Source of the DNA: JBHYDC01 sp051861205
Lineage (GTDB): Bacteria; Pseudomonadota; Alphaproteobacteria; Rhizobiales; Pleomorphomonadaceae
DNA length: 64,000 bases
Assembly (NCBI GenBank): GCA_051861205.1
Contig: JBHYDC010000010.1
Coordinates: 62,001-126,000 of the forward strand
Reading direction: 5' to 3'
Part shown: positions 50,950 to 59,835 of the stretch, one piece after another
How positions within the stretch are numbered: the first letter of the stretch is position 1
How the letters are laid out: each line of letters begins with the position of its first letter
Translations under genes and position numbers: made by a program
Notes under the pieces: generated by a model
Told to the model about the DNA's origin: nothing
The model's input: the letters and a program-made list of their open reading frames with translations, nothing else
Database searches by the model: none

Positions 50950-51810
50950 CTAGATTGAGGTTTTCTCGGCAAAGTGATGAAAGTTTCCGCGAAGCCGCGT
51001 CGCAACCGACCCCGGAACCCCATTCGCGATCGTCGTATCGTCGATCCGGACGATGGGCATCACCAGCGTCGAAGCCGCTGTTATGAAAGCTTCGCGCGCC
51101 GCTTTGGCCTCCGCCACGGTGAACGCCCGCTCTTCCACCCGCACGCCCTCCGCCGCCGCGGCCTCCAGCACAACCCCACGCGTGATACCGCGTAAAATGC
51201 CGTGCTCGGCCGGCCGGGTCACCAGCACGCCGTCGCCCGTCACGATCCACGCGTTGGTCGATGATCCCTCGGTCACGAACCCGTCGTCGTCCACGAAAAT
51301 CGCCTCATACGCGCCCACTTCCCGCGCCGCCTGCTTGGCCAGCACATTGGGCAGCAGCCCCACGGTTTTGATGTCCACGCGGTCCCACCGGTTGTCCGGC
51401 ACGGTCACGACAGCGATTCCCGCCTCCGCCCGCCGCTCGGCCGCAGCCCGGCTCGTCGCGCGCGCCGTCACCACGATCGAAGACGCCGTATCCTTCGGGA
51501 ACGCGTGATCGCGCGGGGCCACACCGCGCGTCACCTGCAAATAAATGAACCCGTCCCGCACCCGGTTTCGCCGCGCGGTCTCGCGCAGCACCACCGTCAG
51601 CCCGGCCCGCCCCAGCGGCGGCGTTATGCGAAGTTCGCCCAGCGACCGATCCAGCCGGTCGAGATGCCGGCGCACGTCGATGATCGCTCCATCGCGAATC
51701 TCGCAGGCTTCATAAACGCCGTCGGCGAACTGATAACCCCGATCCTCGATATGCACCGCGGCCTGGACGTGGGGAACATACCGGCCGTTGACATAGGCGA
51801 CGCGCGACAT
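50950..51810 (-). CDS. dat: D-amino-acid aminotransferase (class IV)
   Basis: 286 residues. AYVNGRYVPHVQAAVHIEDRGYQFADGVYE is the class IV start; the PLP lysine is K148 in DIKTVGLLPNVLAKQ, and VTEGSSTNAWIV carries the conserved Glu. The specificity could be D-alanine/D-glutamate or branched-chain amino acids; the DAAT call rests on RGYQFADGVYE and on its standard place beside hfq in this order. The ntr genes that often precede it are absent here; lolD follows instead. Confidence 0.88.
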   Translation of the reverse strand: MSRVAYVNGRYVPHVQAAVHIEDRGYQFADGVYEACEIRDGAIIDVRRHLDRLDRSLGELRITPPLGRAGLTVVLRETARRNRVRDGFIYLQVTRGVAPRDHAFPKDTASSIVVTARATSRAAAERRAEAGIAVVTVPDNRWDRVDIKTVGLLPNVLAKQAAREVGAYEAIFVDDDGFVTEGSSTNAWIVTGDGVLVTRPAEHGILRGITRGVVLEAAAAEGVRVEERAFTVAEAKAAREAFITAASTLVMPIVRIDDTTIANGVPGSVATRLRGNFHHFAEKTSI

Positions 51811-51885
51811 GAGGGCTCCAAAGCGATTCCAGCAACATCAAAGATGTGCTGCCTTCAGCTTCAGATTACAAGCTGCCGAAGCGCC

Positions 51886-52605
51886 CTACCCCAACTCCAC
51901 CACTTTGCCCTCTTCCAGCGTAATCCGCCGGTCCATGCGCGCGGCCAGATCGTGGTTATGCGTCGCGATGATCGCTGCAAGGCCCGTCGCGCGAACCAGC
52001 GCGGCAAGCGCGTCGAACACATAATGAGATGTTTTCGGGTCGAGGTTGCCCGTCGGTTCGTCCGCCAAAAGCACCCGCGGCGCGTTGGCCACGGCGCGCG
52101 CGATCGCCACCCGCTGCCGCTCGCCGCCCGAAAGCTCGGCGGGAATATGCGAGGCGCGCGCTTCGAGCTTCATATACGACAAAAGCTCCATCCCCCGCTT
52201 CGTCGCCTCCGCCCGGCCAAGCCCGGCGATCATCTGCGGCACCACAAGGTTTTCAACCGCCGTGAATTCCGGCAGCAGATGATGGAACTGGTACACAAAA
52301 CCCACGTCCGTGCGCCGGATCGCGGTGCGCTCCGCATCGTCCAGTTCCCCGCAGGCCCGCCCGCCGAGCACGATGTCACCGGAATCGGGCTTTTCGAGCA
52401 GCCCCGCAATGTGCAGCAGCGTCGACTTGCCCGCCCCCGACGGCGCCACCAGCGCCGTCAACTGGCCGGGATAGAGAGCGAAATCCGCCCCTTTGAGGAT
52501 CTGAAGCGTTCCCGTCCCTTCCCGGTACGCCTTCTTGATGTCCCGCAGCAGCAGAACCGGCTCCACCGGCCCGTCCACATGCGTCAGCGCGCTCTCGGCC
52601 ATCAT
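51886..52605 (-). CDS. lolD: Lipoprotein-releasing ABC ATPase LolD
   Basis: 239 residues starting at ATG 52605, whose ATGA overlaps the permease stop. Walker A APSGAGKST at about 54-62, Q-loop GFVYQFHHLLPEFTA (the FQFH-type motif of LolD), signature ELSGGERQRVAIARAV and Walker B VLLADEPTGNLD. It powers release of outer-membrane lipoproteins from the inner membrane to LolA. Confidence 0.94.
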   Translation of the reverse strand: MMAESALTHVDGPVEPVLLLRDIKKAYREGTGTLQILKGADFALYPGQLTALVAPSGAGKSTLLHIAGLLEKPDSGDIVLGGRACGELDDAERTAIRRTDVGFVYQFHHLLPEFTAVENLVVPQMIAGLGRAEATKRGMELLSYMKLEARASHIPAELSGGERQRVAIARAVANAPRVLLADEPTGNLDPKTSHYVFDALAALVRATGLAAIIATHNHDLAARMDRRITLEEGKVVELG

Positions 52606-53870
52606 TCGTACCTCAGCGCATCGACGGGATCGAGCCGCGCCGCCCGCCACGCCGGGTAGATCGTAGCGAGAAACGAAAGGATCAGCGCCATGAACAGCAC
52701 CGTCGTCGTCTCGCCCACGTTCACGTCGGCCGGCAGCCGCGAGAGGTAGTAAAGCTCCGGCGAAAACAGCTCCGTCGTGGTCAGCCACGAGATGAACTGC
52801 CGGATTTCCTCGATGTTCAGGCACACGACCAGCCCCAGCGCGAAGCCGGCGATCGTACCCGCCACCCCGATCGCCGACCCGGTGATCAGAAAAATCCGCA
52901 AGATCGAAGACCGCGTCGCACCCATGGTTCTGAGGATCGCGATGTCGTGCCCCTTGTCCTTCACCAGCATCGTCATGCCCGAAACGATGTTGAGTGCCGC
53001 TACGATCACGATCAGCGTCAGGATCATGAACATCACGTTCCGCTCCACTTCCAGCGCGGAGAAGAACGTCACGTTGCGCTGCCGCCAGTCAGTCACCAGC
53101 GTCGGCCTGTCGGCGGCGATCGTCACCCGGTCCCGAAGCGGCCCCACCTTGTCCGGATCCACCGTGAACACATCGATCGCGGTCGCCTGATCCTTCAGGT
53201 TGAAGAAAAGCTGCGCGTCTGGCAAGGGTAGGAAGACAAAGGTGGAATCATATTCCGACATGCCGATCTCGTAGATCGCCGTCACCCGATACGCCTTCAC
53301 GCGCGGCGTCGTGCCCAGCGCCGTCACGTTTCCCTTGGGGCTGACCAGCGTCACCTTGTCGCCAAGCCCCACCCCCAGGTTATCCGCCATTCGCGTGCCG
53401 ATCGCGATCCCGCCGGAGGTGTCGAAACCCTCCAGCGTGCCAAGCTTCACGTTACGCGCGATTAGCGGAATGCTCGCCAGATCCTTGCCGTGAATGCCGC
53501 GCACCAGCGCCCCGAATGCACCGGCCGGGCCGGACGCCAGCACCTGCCCTTCCACGAAAGGCATCGCCAGCGTCACCCCCGGCACGGCCGCGATCCGCGC
53601 CGCCACCGAATCGAAGTCCGTCAGCGGCCGATCGATCGGCTGCACCACGATGTGGCCGTTGATGCCGAGAATCTTCTCCATCAACTGGTCTCGAAACCCG
53701 TTCATGACCGCCATGACGATGATGAGCGTAGCCACACCGAGCATGATGCCGACGAAGGAGAAGCCGGCGATCACCGAAATGAACGCCTCCTTGCGCCGGG
53801 ACCTCAAATAGCGCCCGGCCAAGAGCCACTCGAAGGGGGCGAAGGGTCGCCCCGCTTTCGCCTCGCTCAT
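52602..53870 (-). CDS. lolC: Lipoprotein-releasing ABC permease LolC/E
   Basis: 422 residues, GGAGG before the ATG. FEWLLAGRYLRSRRKEAFISVIAGFSFVGIMLGVATLIIVMAVMNGFR is the MacB/LolCE-type N-terminal span at about 12-60. A periplasmic domain follows to about 265, then three C-terminal spans near 275, 320 and 385. A single LolC/E-type permease is usual in alphaproteobacteria, where it forms a homodimer with LolD (LolF type). Coupled to lolD. Confidence 0.93.
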   Translation of the reverse strand: MSEAKAGRPFAPFEWLLAGRYLRSRRKEAFISVIAGFSFVGIMLGVATLIIVMAVMNGFRDQLMEKILGINGHIVVQPIDRPLTDFDSVAARIAAVPGVTLAMPFVEGQVLASGPAGAFGALVRGIHGKDLASIPLIARNVKLGTLEGFDTSGGIAIGTRMADNLGVGLGDKVTLVSPKGNVTALGTTPRVKAYRVTAIYEIGMSEYDSTFVFLPLPDAQLFFNLKDQATAIDVFTVDPDKVGPLRDRVTIAADRPTLVTDWRQRNVTFFSALEVERNVMFMILTLIVIVAALNIVSGMTMLVKDKGHDIAILRTMGATRSSILRIFLITGSAIGVAGTIAGFALGLVVCLNIEEIRQFISWLTTTELFSPELYYLSRLPADVNVGETTTVLFMALILSFLATIYPAWRAARLDPVDALRYE

Positions 53871-53935
53871 CAAAAAACCTCCAACATCGCCGGCGCCAGA
53901 ATCACCGCCCGTTCGGACGGTATCTTCTTGCCCGA

Positions 53936-55258
53936 TCAGGCCTTTTGTGTGACCCGCGCGATAGCCGACTCCAGCGAAATCGAGTGCTTTTCCCCAGTTG
54001 CGCGCCGCTTAAGCTCCACCGTGCCGTCCGCCAGCCCCTTCGGGCCCACGATGATCTGCCAGGGCAGCCCGATCAGGTCCATTGATGCGAACTTCGCGCC
54101 CGGCCGGCTGTCGGTATCGTCGAGCAGCGGGTCCAGCTCCGCCGCCGCGATCGCGGCATAGGCCGTCTCGCACGCCGCATCCACGGCCGCATCGCCCGGC
54201 CGCAGGTTCAAGATGCCCGCCCCGAACGGCGCCACCGAATCCGGCCAGATGATGCCCGCATCGTCATGGCTCGCCTCGATCAGCCCCGCCACCAGCCGCG
54301 AAACGCCGACGCCGTAGGAGCCCATATGCACCGGCCGCTCCACGCCGTCCGGTCCCGCCACCTTCGCGTCCATCGCGGCCGAATACTTCGTGCCGAAGTA
54401 GAAGATATGCCCCACCTCGATCCCGCGCGCCGACACCTGCCTGTCCTCCGGCAGCGCCGCGAAAGCCGCCGCGTCGTGCATCTCCTCCGTCGCGGCATAG
54501 CGCGAGGTAAAGCTCTCCACGATCGGCGTCAGATCCGCGTTGAAGTCCACGTCCTCGCCCGGAACGGGCGTGTCCAAAAGCTCGCGGTCGCAGAACACGG
54601 CGCTTTCGCCGGTCGACGCCAGAATGATGAACTCATGGCTGAGGTTGCCGCCGATCGGCCCGGTATCCGCCCGCATCGGGATCGCCTTCAGGCCCAGCCG
54701 CTCGAAGGTGCGCAGGTAAGCCACGAACATGCGCGCATAGGCCCGCTCGGCGGAGGCCTGATCCACGTCGAAGGAATAGGCGTCCTTCATCAAAAACTCG
54801 CGCCCGCGCATCACGCCGAAGCGGGGGCGGATCTCGTCGCGGAATTTCCACTGGATATGATAGAGGTTCAGTGGCAAGTCCCTGTAGCTCTTCACCGCCG
54901 ACCGGAAGATATCCGTCACCATTTCCTCATTGGTCGGCCCGAACAGCATTTCGCGCTCATGGCGATCGTTGATGCGCAGCATTTCCTTGCCGTAGGCGTC
55001 ATAGCGCCCACTTTCGCGCCACAGGTCGGCTGACTGGATCGTGGGCATCAGAAGCTCGATCGCGCCGGATCGATTCTGCTCCTCCCGCACAATCTGCTCC
55101 ACCCGCTTCAAAACCTTGAAGCCGAGCGGCAGCCACGAGTAGATTCCGGCCGACTGCTGCCGCATCATCCCCGCCCGCAGCATCAAGCGGTGTGAAACGA
55201 TTTCCGCCTCCTTGGGGGCTTCCTTCAGGATCGGCAGGAAAAACCGGCTAAGACGCAT
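53936..55258 (-). CDS. proS: Proline-tRNA ligase, short alphaproteobacterial type
   Basis: 440 residues, lacking the roughly 180-residue editing insertion of E. coli ProS. Start MRLSRFFLPILKEAPKEAEI. Class II motifs: GIYSWLPLGFKVLKRVEQIVREE (motif 1), LNLYHIQWKFRDEIRPRFGVMRGREFLMKDAYSF (motif 2) and HMGSYGVGVSRLVAGLIE (motif 3), then a C-terminal anticodon domain. A separate YbaK/ProX editing factor would be needed in trans. Confidence 0.95.
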   Translation of the reverse strand: MRLSRFFLPILKEAPKEAEIVSHRLMLRAGMMRQQSAGIYSWLPLGFKVLKRVEQIVREEQNRSGAIELLMPTIQSADLWRESGRYDAYGKEMLRINDRHEREMLFGPTNEEMVTDIFRSAVKSYRDLPLNLYHIQWKFRDEIRPRFGVMRGREFLMKDAYSFDVDQASAERAYARMFVAYLRTFERLGLKAIPMRADTGPIGGNLSHEFIILASTGESAVFCDRELLDTPVPGEDVDFNADLTPIVESFTSRYAATEEMHDAAAFAALPEDRQVSARGIEVGHIFYFGTKYSAAMDAKVAGPDGVERPVHMGSYGVGVSRLVAGLIEASHDDAGIIWPDSVAPFGAGILNLRPGDAAVDAACETAYAAIAAAELDPLLDDTDSRPGAKFASMDLIGLPWQIIVGPKGLADGTVELKRRATGEKHSISLESAIARVTQKA

Positions 55259-55604
55259 GACGGGCCTCGATTTGGCGCAAGCTGACGGCTCTGTAAAGCT
55301 GGCGACACACAAAGCGCATAGGCCCCGAAAACTCAAGGCCCGAGGCGCGCGCCGGCAACGATCTTCATCGCGAATGCGGGTCAACCGCGCAATCAAATCG
55401 CATCGGAAGCCGAAAACTCACACCACGACCCGGCGGCAAAAAATGGCAAGTCCGCCTAGTGCCGCGTTTTCGTAAAAGCTTCCTTTGGCGCAAGGGTTTG
55501 CAAGGTTTTTTTTCAAGCAAGCAAATATTTTAGGCGTCTCGTGCACAGGGAGATGACAACGCAAAAAACGCGGTGTAAGGTGGACAACATAAAAAGAAGG
55601 AGGC

Positions 55605-55826
55605 GGAAGCAAGCTGGTAACAAGCCAGAAACTGGCGATCCTCAGTTTGTTTCTTCTTAACGCTTCCACAAATTCGCGGTCTGAGTCTTGGGAGGGAAGC
55701 CCCTCTGGCGCGGAAATCGCTGCCTGTTTTTCGGTCGTGCGGGAGGTCTAATCGATCGAAGAGTTTATGGGGTTGACACGCGTAACCTAACGGAAGCAGG
55801 GCGAAAGCCCTGCTTTTTCTTTTTCA
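55605..55826 (+). ncRNA. Candidate structured RNA upstream of a terminator beside smpB
   Basis: Part of a 621-base gap with no gene between proS and smpB. Stems on the plus strand: GGAAGC (55605-55610) with GCTTCC (55662-55667), enclosing CTGG/CCAG (55614-55617, 55625-55628) and AAACTG/CAGTTT (55629-55634, 55643-55648). Next, ATTCGCG (55672-55678) pairs with CGCGGAAAT (55709-55717) with bulges around GAGGG/CCCTC (55692-55696, 55701-55705). A strong terminator ends it. No plus-strand gene follows, so this looks like an independent small RNA. The 5' end is unknown. I could not match it to 6S, SRP, RNase P or tmRNA. Confidence 0.5.
55795..55826 (+). terminator. Rho-independent terminator
   Basis: AGCAGGGC (55795-55802), loop GAAA and GCCCTGCT (55807-55814) form a perfect 8-bp stem with a stable tetraloop, followed by TTTTCTTTTT. 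The T-run is on the plus strand, while both neighbouring genes (proS, smpB) are on the minus strand. It must therefore end a plus-strand transcript that is not a recognised gene. Confidence 0.88.
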
Positions 55827-55879
55827 CTTAATCGTTTTGACTATTCCTTATCAGTCCCGGCCGTTTTGATCGGCCCTTA

Positions 55880-56359
55880 TCAGTCCCGCGATTTCATAAG
55901 CCGCGATTTCTCGCGATTCCAATCCCGCTCCTTCTCCGTCTGCCGCTTGTCATGGGCCTTTTTGCCCTGCGCGATGGCGATTTCGCACTTTGCCATGCCC
56001 TTTTCATTGAAGTACAGGCGAAGCGGAACGATCGTCATGCCCTCGCGCCGCACCGCCTGAACCATGCGGTTGATCTGGCGGCGGTGGAGCAGCAATTTGC
56101 GCGGGCGGCGCGTCTCGTGATTGAAGCGATTCGCCTGGAGATATTCCGGGATATACGCGTTGAGAAGGTAGATCTCGTCCCCCTGCACGCCCGCATAAGC
56201 ATCCGACAAATTGGTGCGCCCCTGACGGAGAGACTTCACCTCGGTCCCCGTCAGAATGATTCCCGCCTCAACCTTGTCGCCGATGGCATAGTTGTAGCGC
56301 GCCTGCCGGTTGTCGGCGACGATCTTGCGGGGCGGTTCTGTAACCTTCTTCGCGTTCAT
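55880..56359 (-). CDS. smpB: SsrA-binding protein SmpB
   Basis: 159 residues from ATG 56359 (MNAKKVTEPPRK). The OB-fold core reads ADNRQARYNYAIGDKVEAGIIL, TGTEVKSLRQGRTNLSDAYA and LLLHRRQINRM; the basic C-terminal tail (KGMAKCEIAIAQGKKAHDKRQ and onward) enters the ribosomal mRNA channel. It delivers tmRNA to stalled ribosomes. It follows dapA by 17 bases. The tmRNA gene is not recognised in the window. Confidence 0.96.
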   Translation of the reverse strand: MNAKKVTEPPRKIVADNRQARYNYAIGDKVEAGIILTGTEVKSLRQGRTNLSDAYAGVQGDEIYLLNAYIPEYLQANRFNHETRRPRKLLLHRRQINRMVQAVRREGMTIVPLRLYFNEKGMAKCEIAIAQGKKAHDKRQTEKERDWNREKSRLMKSRD

Positions 56360-56376
56360 GGCTCTCAAAGCCCGCC

Positions 56377-57252
56377 TCAGTTGATGAGGCCGGCATGCTC
56401 CATAGCTGCGCGCACGGCCACCTCGGTCGACGCTGTCACCGGCACGAGCGGCAATCGAAGATCGTTTTGCATCTTGCCGAGCAGCGACAGCGCATATTTC
56501 GCCGGCTGCGGGTTCGGTTCGATGAACAGCGCGCTATGCAGCGGGAACAGCCGGTCCTGAAGCTTTAGCGCTCCCGCGAAATCTCCGCCGAGCGCCGCTT
56601 CCTGGAACGCCGAGCAAAGCCGCGGCGCCACATTCGACGCCACAGAAATGCAGCCGTGTCCGCCATGCGCGATGAAGGCCAGCGCCGTTCCGTCCTCGCC
56701 CGAAAGCTGGAGGAAGTCCGGCCCCATCGCCTGCCGCTGCGCGCTCACGCGCTCCAGCTTCGCGGTCGCGTCCTTCACACCCACGATATTCGGCAGTTCG
56801 TAAAGCCGCGCCATCGTCTCCACCGACATATCGATCACCGAACGCGGCGGGATATTGTAGATGATGATCGGAGTGCCAACGGCATCGTTGATCGCCTTAT
56901 AATGGCGATAAAGGCCTTCCTGGTTCGGCTTGTTGTAATAAGGCGTGACTACGAGCAGCCCGTTCGCGCCGGCCTTCTCCGCATGGCGAGCCAGATCGAT
57001 CGCCTCGGTCGTGTTGTTCGAACCGGCTCCGGCAATCACCGGCACCCGCCCGTTCGCAACGCGGATCACGGTCTCGACCACGCGTTTGTGCTCGTCATGG
57101 CTCAGAGTCGGGCTTTCGCCCGTGGTGCCAACAGGCACCAAGCCATGGCTGCCCTCCGTGATCTGCCAGTCGACAAAGGCTTCCAGCGCCTCCCAATCGA
57201 CTTGGCCGTTCCGGAACGGCGTGACGAGCGCAGTGATCGACCCCTTGAACAT
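56377..57252 (-). CDS. dapA: 4-hydroxy-tetrahydrodipicolinate synthase
   Basis: 291 residues. Schiff-base lysine K160 in NIVGVKDATAKLERV; triad region GTTGESPTLSHDEH (about 42-55) and Y132 in IIIYNIPPRSVI. It condenses pyruvate with aspartate semialdehyde in lysine and diaminopimelate synthesis. dapA-smpB is the standard alphaproteobacterial pair. The 307-base region before it, shared with the divergent IspZ-like gene, holds no further gene that I can support. Confidence 0.96.
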   Translation of the reverse strand: MFKGSITALVTPFRNGQVDWEALEAFVDWQITEGSHGLVPVGTTGESPTLSHDEHKRVVETVIRVANGRVPVIAGAGSNNTTEAIDLARHAEKAGANGLLVVTPYYNKPNQEGLYRHYKAINDAVGTPIIIYNIPPRSVIDMSVETMARLYELPNIVGVKDATAKLERVSAQRQAMGPDFLQLSGEDGTALAFIAHGGHGCISVASNVAPRLCSAFQEAALGGDFAGALKLQDRLFPLHSALFIEPNPQPAKYALSLLGKMQNDLRLPLVPVTASTEVAVRAAMEHAGLIN

Positions 57253-57559
57253 GATCCCTCTTCAACCATCCGGTGGCGGTCGCCGGCCGTTCTTGCATCC
57301 CGGCGTCGCGGACAACGGACAATACTGAGGCAGGCCCGTCCGGACAACTGCGGAATGTCGAAAAACACGGGCGGTTCGCGGCAACCCTGCGAATGAACGC
57401 GGGACCGCCTTGGTCGGCCGGATCGGTTGCCGGGAGAGCGGGATCGAGGTCGCTGATCGGTCGCGAGCCAAACCGTCATTTCACAATGGTATTGCCCAGG
57501 GTGCCGTTTTTCACCATATCCGATGGCAAGTGAGCCTGATCGGAAGGACCATCCGGCCT

Positions 57560-58501
57560 ATGCGTTTCTGGACATACAGACGGCCGTTCAAAGTGGACGG
57601 CCAGTTGGCGCTCGTGACCATTGCCAGCTACTCCGACCGGACAGAAAGCAGACTGTTTCTGGACGGGGTTCAGGTGGCCGCCGACCGCACACCGGTTCTA
57701 GGTCCCGAGGCCACTCGCAACCACATCCTGACAACATCGATGCCCGACGGCCGCCGCCTGGCGGTTGAGGCCGGCCACATAAGCATGATCAATGTCGGCA
57801 TCATCGCCCGCCTCGACGGCGAACTGCTGCACGAAAGTCATCCCGGCCGCCGGATCGCCTATCCGGAAAAGATCCGCGCCATGGCAGAGGCGCAGAAAGA
57901 GGCCAACGTGTTTGGTCCCATCGTCGACGAATGGCGGAAGACGAAGAACGCCTACCGCCGCAACGGCCCGTCCATAGCCACCGACATCGCGTCGGGCCTT
58001 GTGTTCTTTGCAGTGGCCAAGATGTACGGCTTGACCGCGGCGGCGGTCGTGGGAGCGGTGGTCGGGATCGCTCTGGTCGTCCTACAGCGCTTCATCCGGA
58101 CGGACATCCTTGGCGGCCTTGCCCTTTTCGGGATCGCCATGATGTTGATCTCGGCCGGTTATGCCTTGGTGTTCCAGGACGAAACCGCGATCCAACTGCG
58201 CCCGACAATCATGGGCCTTCTTGCCGGGGCCCTCTTCCTAGTGGACTCGATGAGCGGAGGTCGATACTTGGCGCGGGGCATGATGCGCTACGTCGCAGTG
58301 GAGGGCATCGACCCTGTCCGTCTTGCTCGCGCGGGAGCCGCGGTTTCCATCATCAGCGCCTCCACGAACTACGCCGTATTGTCGCTGGCAAGCGAGGATA
58401 CTTGGCTCTTCTACAACAGCTTCGGCGACATTGCGCTGGTGATGGTGCTGTTCGGGCTTGCCATCCGCTATGCCACAGCCGCTCCCGTTTCCAAGCCGTA
58501 A
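57560..58501 (+). CDS. IspZ/YciB-like membrane protein with an additional N-terminal domain
   Basis: 313 residues. Residues 1-130 are soluble and beta-rich, with SRLFLDGVQVAADRTPVLGPE, MPDGRRLAVEAGHISMINVG and LLHESHPGRRIAYPE. Residues 140-245 have the pattern of the septation protein IspZ: GLVFFAVAKMYGLTAAAVVGAV, and the diagnostic FQDETAIQLRPTIMGLLAGALFLVDS (DET-x-I-x-x-R-PT). A further span lies near 285-303. E. coli YciB is about 180 residues, so roughly 130 residues are extra. An inner-membrane role in envelope or division is inferred for the C-terminal part only. GTG 57531 is an alternative start. Confidence 0.7.
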   Translation: MRFWTYRRPFKVDGQLALVTIASYSDRTESRLFLDGVQVAADRTPVLGPEATRNHILTTSMPDGRRLAVEAGHISMINVGIIARLDGELLHESHPGRRIAYPEKIRAMAEAQKEANVFGPIVDEWRKTKNAYRRNGPSIATDIASGLVFFAVAKMYGLTAAAVVGAVVGIALVVLQRFIRTDILGGLALFGIAMMLISAGYALVFQDETAIQLRPTIMGLLAGALFLVDSMSGGRYLARGMMRYVAVEGIDPVRLARAGAAVSIISASTNYAVLSLASEDTWLFYNSFGDIALVMVLFGLAIRYATAAPVSKP

Positions 58502-58550
58502 GCATGGCGGGCGGCTTGCACCGCCGCCGCCTCGGTAGCTCGGCGCAGGC

Positions 58551-58739
58551 TCACCAGCCTTCGACGCCCGCACGCCGAGGCACGGGCAGCGGCGCAGGCC
58601 TATCCATATGGTCACTTGCATACTTTAGCCCGTCCCGCCGATACTGATGGCGAAGGATTTCGGGCCACTTCTTGTAATCCTGGTCTTGCTTCCGATCCGG
58701 ACCGAGCCACCGGCTTTTGAAATCGCTCAACCTCTTCAT
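58551..58739 (-). CDS. Small basic protein, 62 residues, unrecognised
   Basis: Starts MKRLSDFKSRWLGPDRKQDQ with AGAGG eight bases upstream of the ATG, and is rich in Lys/Arg/Asp/Trp: DYKKWPEILRHQYRRDGLKYASDHMDRP. The composition is protein-like and soluble, but I do not recognise a family. It fills most of the space between the IspZ-like gene and the Tat-exported binding protein, on the opposite strand. It may be spurious. Confidence 0.4.
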   Translation of the reverse strand: MKRLSDFKSRWLGPDRKQDQDYKKWPEILRHQYRRDGLKYASDHMDRPAPLPVPRRAGVEGW

Positions 58740-58820
58740 GGGCCAGCCTCTTGAGGCCCTTGGCCCGATATCCGCCGTCGCCGCCGGGGGGCCGGCATCG
58801 GCCACCCGGAGGCCGCGCCC

Positions 58821-59831
58821 ATGTCGCCGACGCTCTCGCACGCCTCGCTCACCCGCCGCGACTTCGGCCGGCTCGCTGGCGCGGGCGCGCTCGTTCTCGC
58901 CGCCGGGCCGGCCCAGGCGGCCGGGGCGATCCGGATCGCGGTGCTGAAGACCGGCACCGTGAGCTGGGAGCTCGACGTCATCCGGGCGCATGGGCTCGAC
59001 GCCCGGAACGGCGTCACGCTCGCCATCCTCGAAGTCGCCAACAACGAAGCCACCCGCATCGCCCTCCAAGCCGGCGACGTCGACATGATCACATCCGACT
59101 GGCTTCTCGTCGCCCGCGAGCGCGCCGACGGGTCGGACCTCACCTTCGTGCCGTTCTCCTCCTCCGTCGGTTCTCTCATGGCAAAAGCCGGTGGCGGCAT
59201 CACCACTCTCGCCGACCTCAAGGGCAAGACGATCGGCGTCGCCGGCGGCCCGCTCGATAAGAACTGGCTACTCCTCCAAGGCCTCGCCAAGCGCGATTAC
59301 AACCTCGACCTTGAGAACGACGCCTCGCCCGTCTTCGGCGCCCCGCCGCTCCTGTCCGCAAAGCTAGAGTCCGGCGAACTCGATGCCGCACTCATCTACT
59401 GGAATTTCTGCGCCCGGCTCGAAACCAAGGGCTTCGCACCCGTCATCACCGGGCTCGGCGCCGCCAAAGCCATGGGCGCCAGCGGCCCGATTTCCGCCGT
59501 CGGCTACACCTTCAGCGAATCCTGGGCGGAAAAAAACCTGAGCGCCGTCAATGGCTTCATCACCGCCTCGCGCGAAGCCAAGGAGATCCTGCGCACCTCG
59601 GACGCCGAATGGCAGCGGATCCGCCCGCTGATGAACGCCGAAAACGACGCCGTCTTCGCCGCCCTGCGAAACGGTTTCCGCGAAGGCATCCCCACCCGCC
59701 CGATCGCCGATGAACGCGCCGACGCGACAACCCTTTTCGCCGTCCTCGCCAAACTCGGCGGCCCGGATCTCGTGGGCAAGGCAACCACCCTGCCGCCCGG
59801 AACCTATTGGACCCAGCTCATAAACGGCTGA
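58821..59831 (+). CDS. Tat-exported NitT/TauT-type ABC substrate-binding protein
   Basis: 336 residues. Twin-arginine leader SLTRRDFGRLAGAGALVLAAG at about 9-29, cleaved near AQAAG. The mature part is a type II binding fold: AIRIAVLKTGTVSWELDVI, LDARNGVTLAILEVANNEATRIALQAGDVDMITSDWLLV and DLKGKTIGVAGGPLDKNWLL. The family binds nitrate, sulfonates, taurine or pyrimidine precursors. No permease or ATPase gene is adjacent, so ligand and partners are unknown. It converges on the PhnP-like gene. Confidence 0.82.
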   Translation: MSPTLSHASLTRRDFGRLAGAGALVLAAGPAQAAGAIRIAVLKTGTVSWELDVIRAHGLDARNGVTLAILEVANNEATRIALQAGDVDMITSDWLLVARERADGSDLTFVPFSSSVGSLMAKAGGGITTLADLKGKTIGVAGGPLDKNWLLLQGLAKRDYNLDLENDASPVFGAPPLLSAKLESGELDAALIYWNFCARLETKGFAPVITGLGAAKAMGASGPISAVGYTFSESWAEKNLSAVNGFITASREAKEILRTSDAEWQRIRPLMNAENDAVFAALRNGFREGIPTRPIADERADATTLFAVLAKLGGPDLVGKATTLPPGTYWTQLING

Positions 59832-59835
59832 TCCC

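Noticed and set aside
55259..55879. tmRNA gene next to smpB
   Set aside because: No ANDN-like tag frame ending in Ala-Ala and no TTCRANTCC T-arm were found on either strand, in one-piece or permuted order. Kept only as an unidentified structured RNA.
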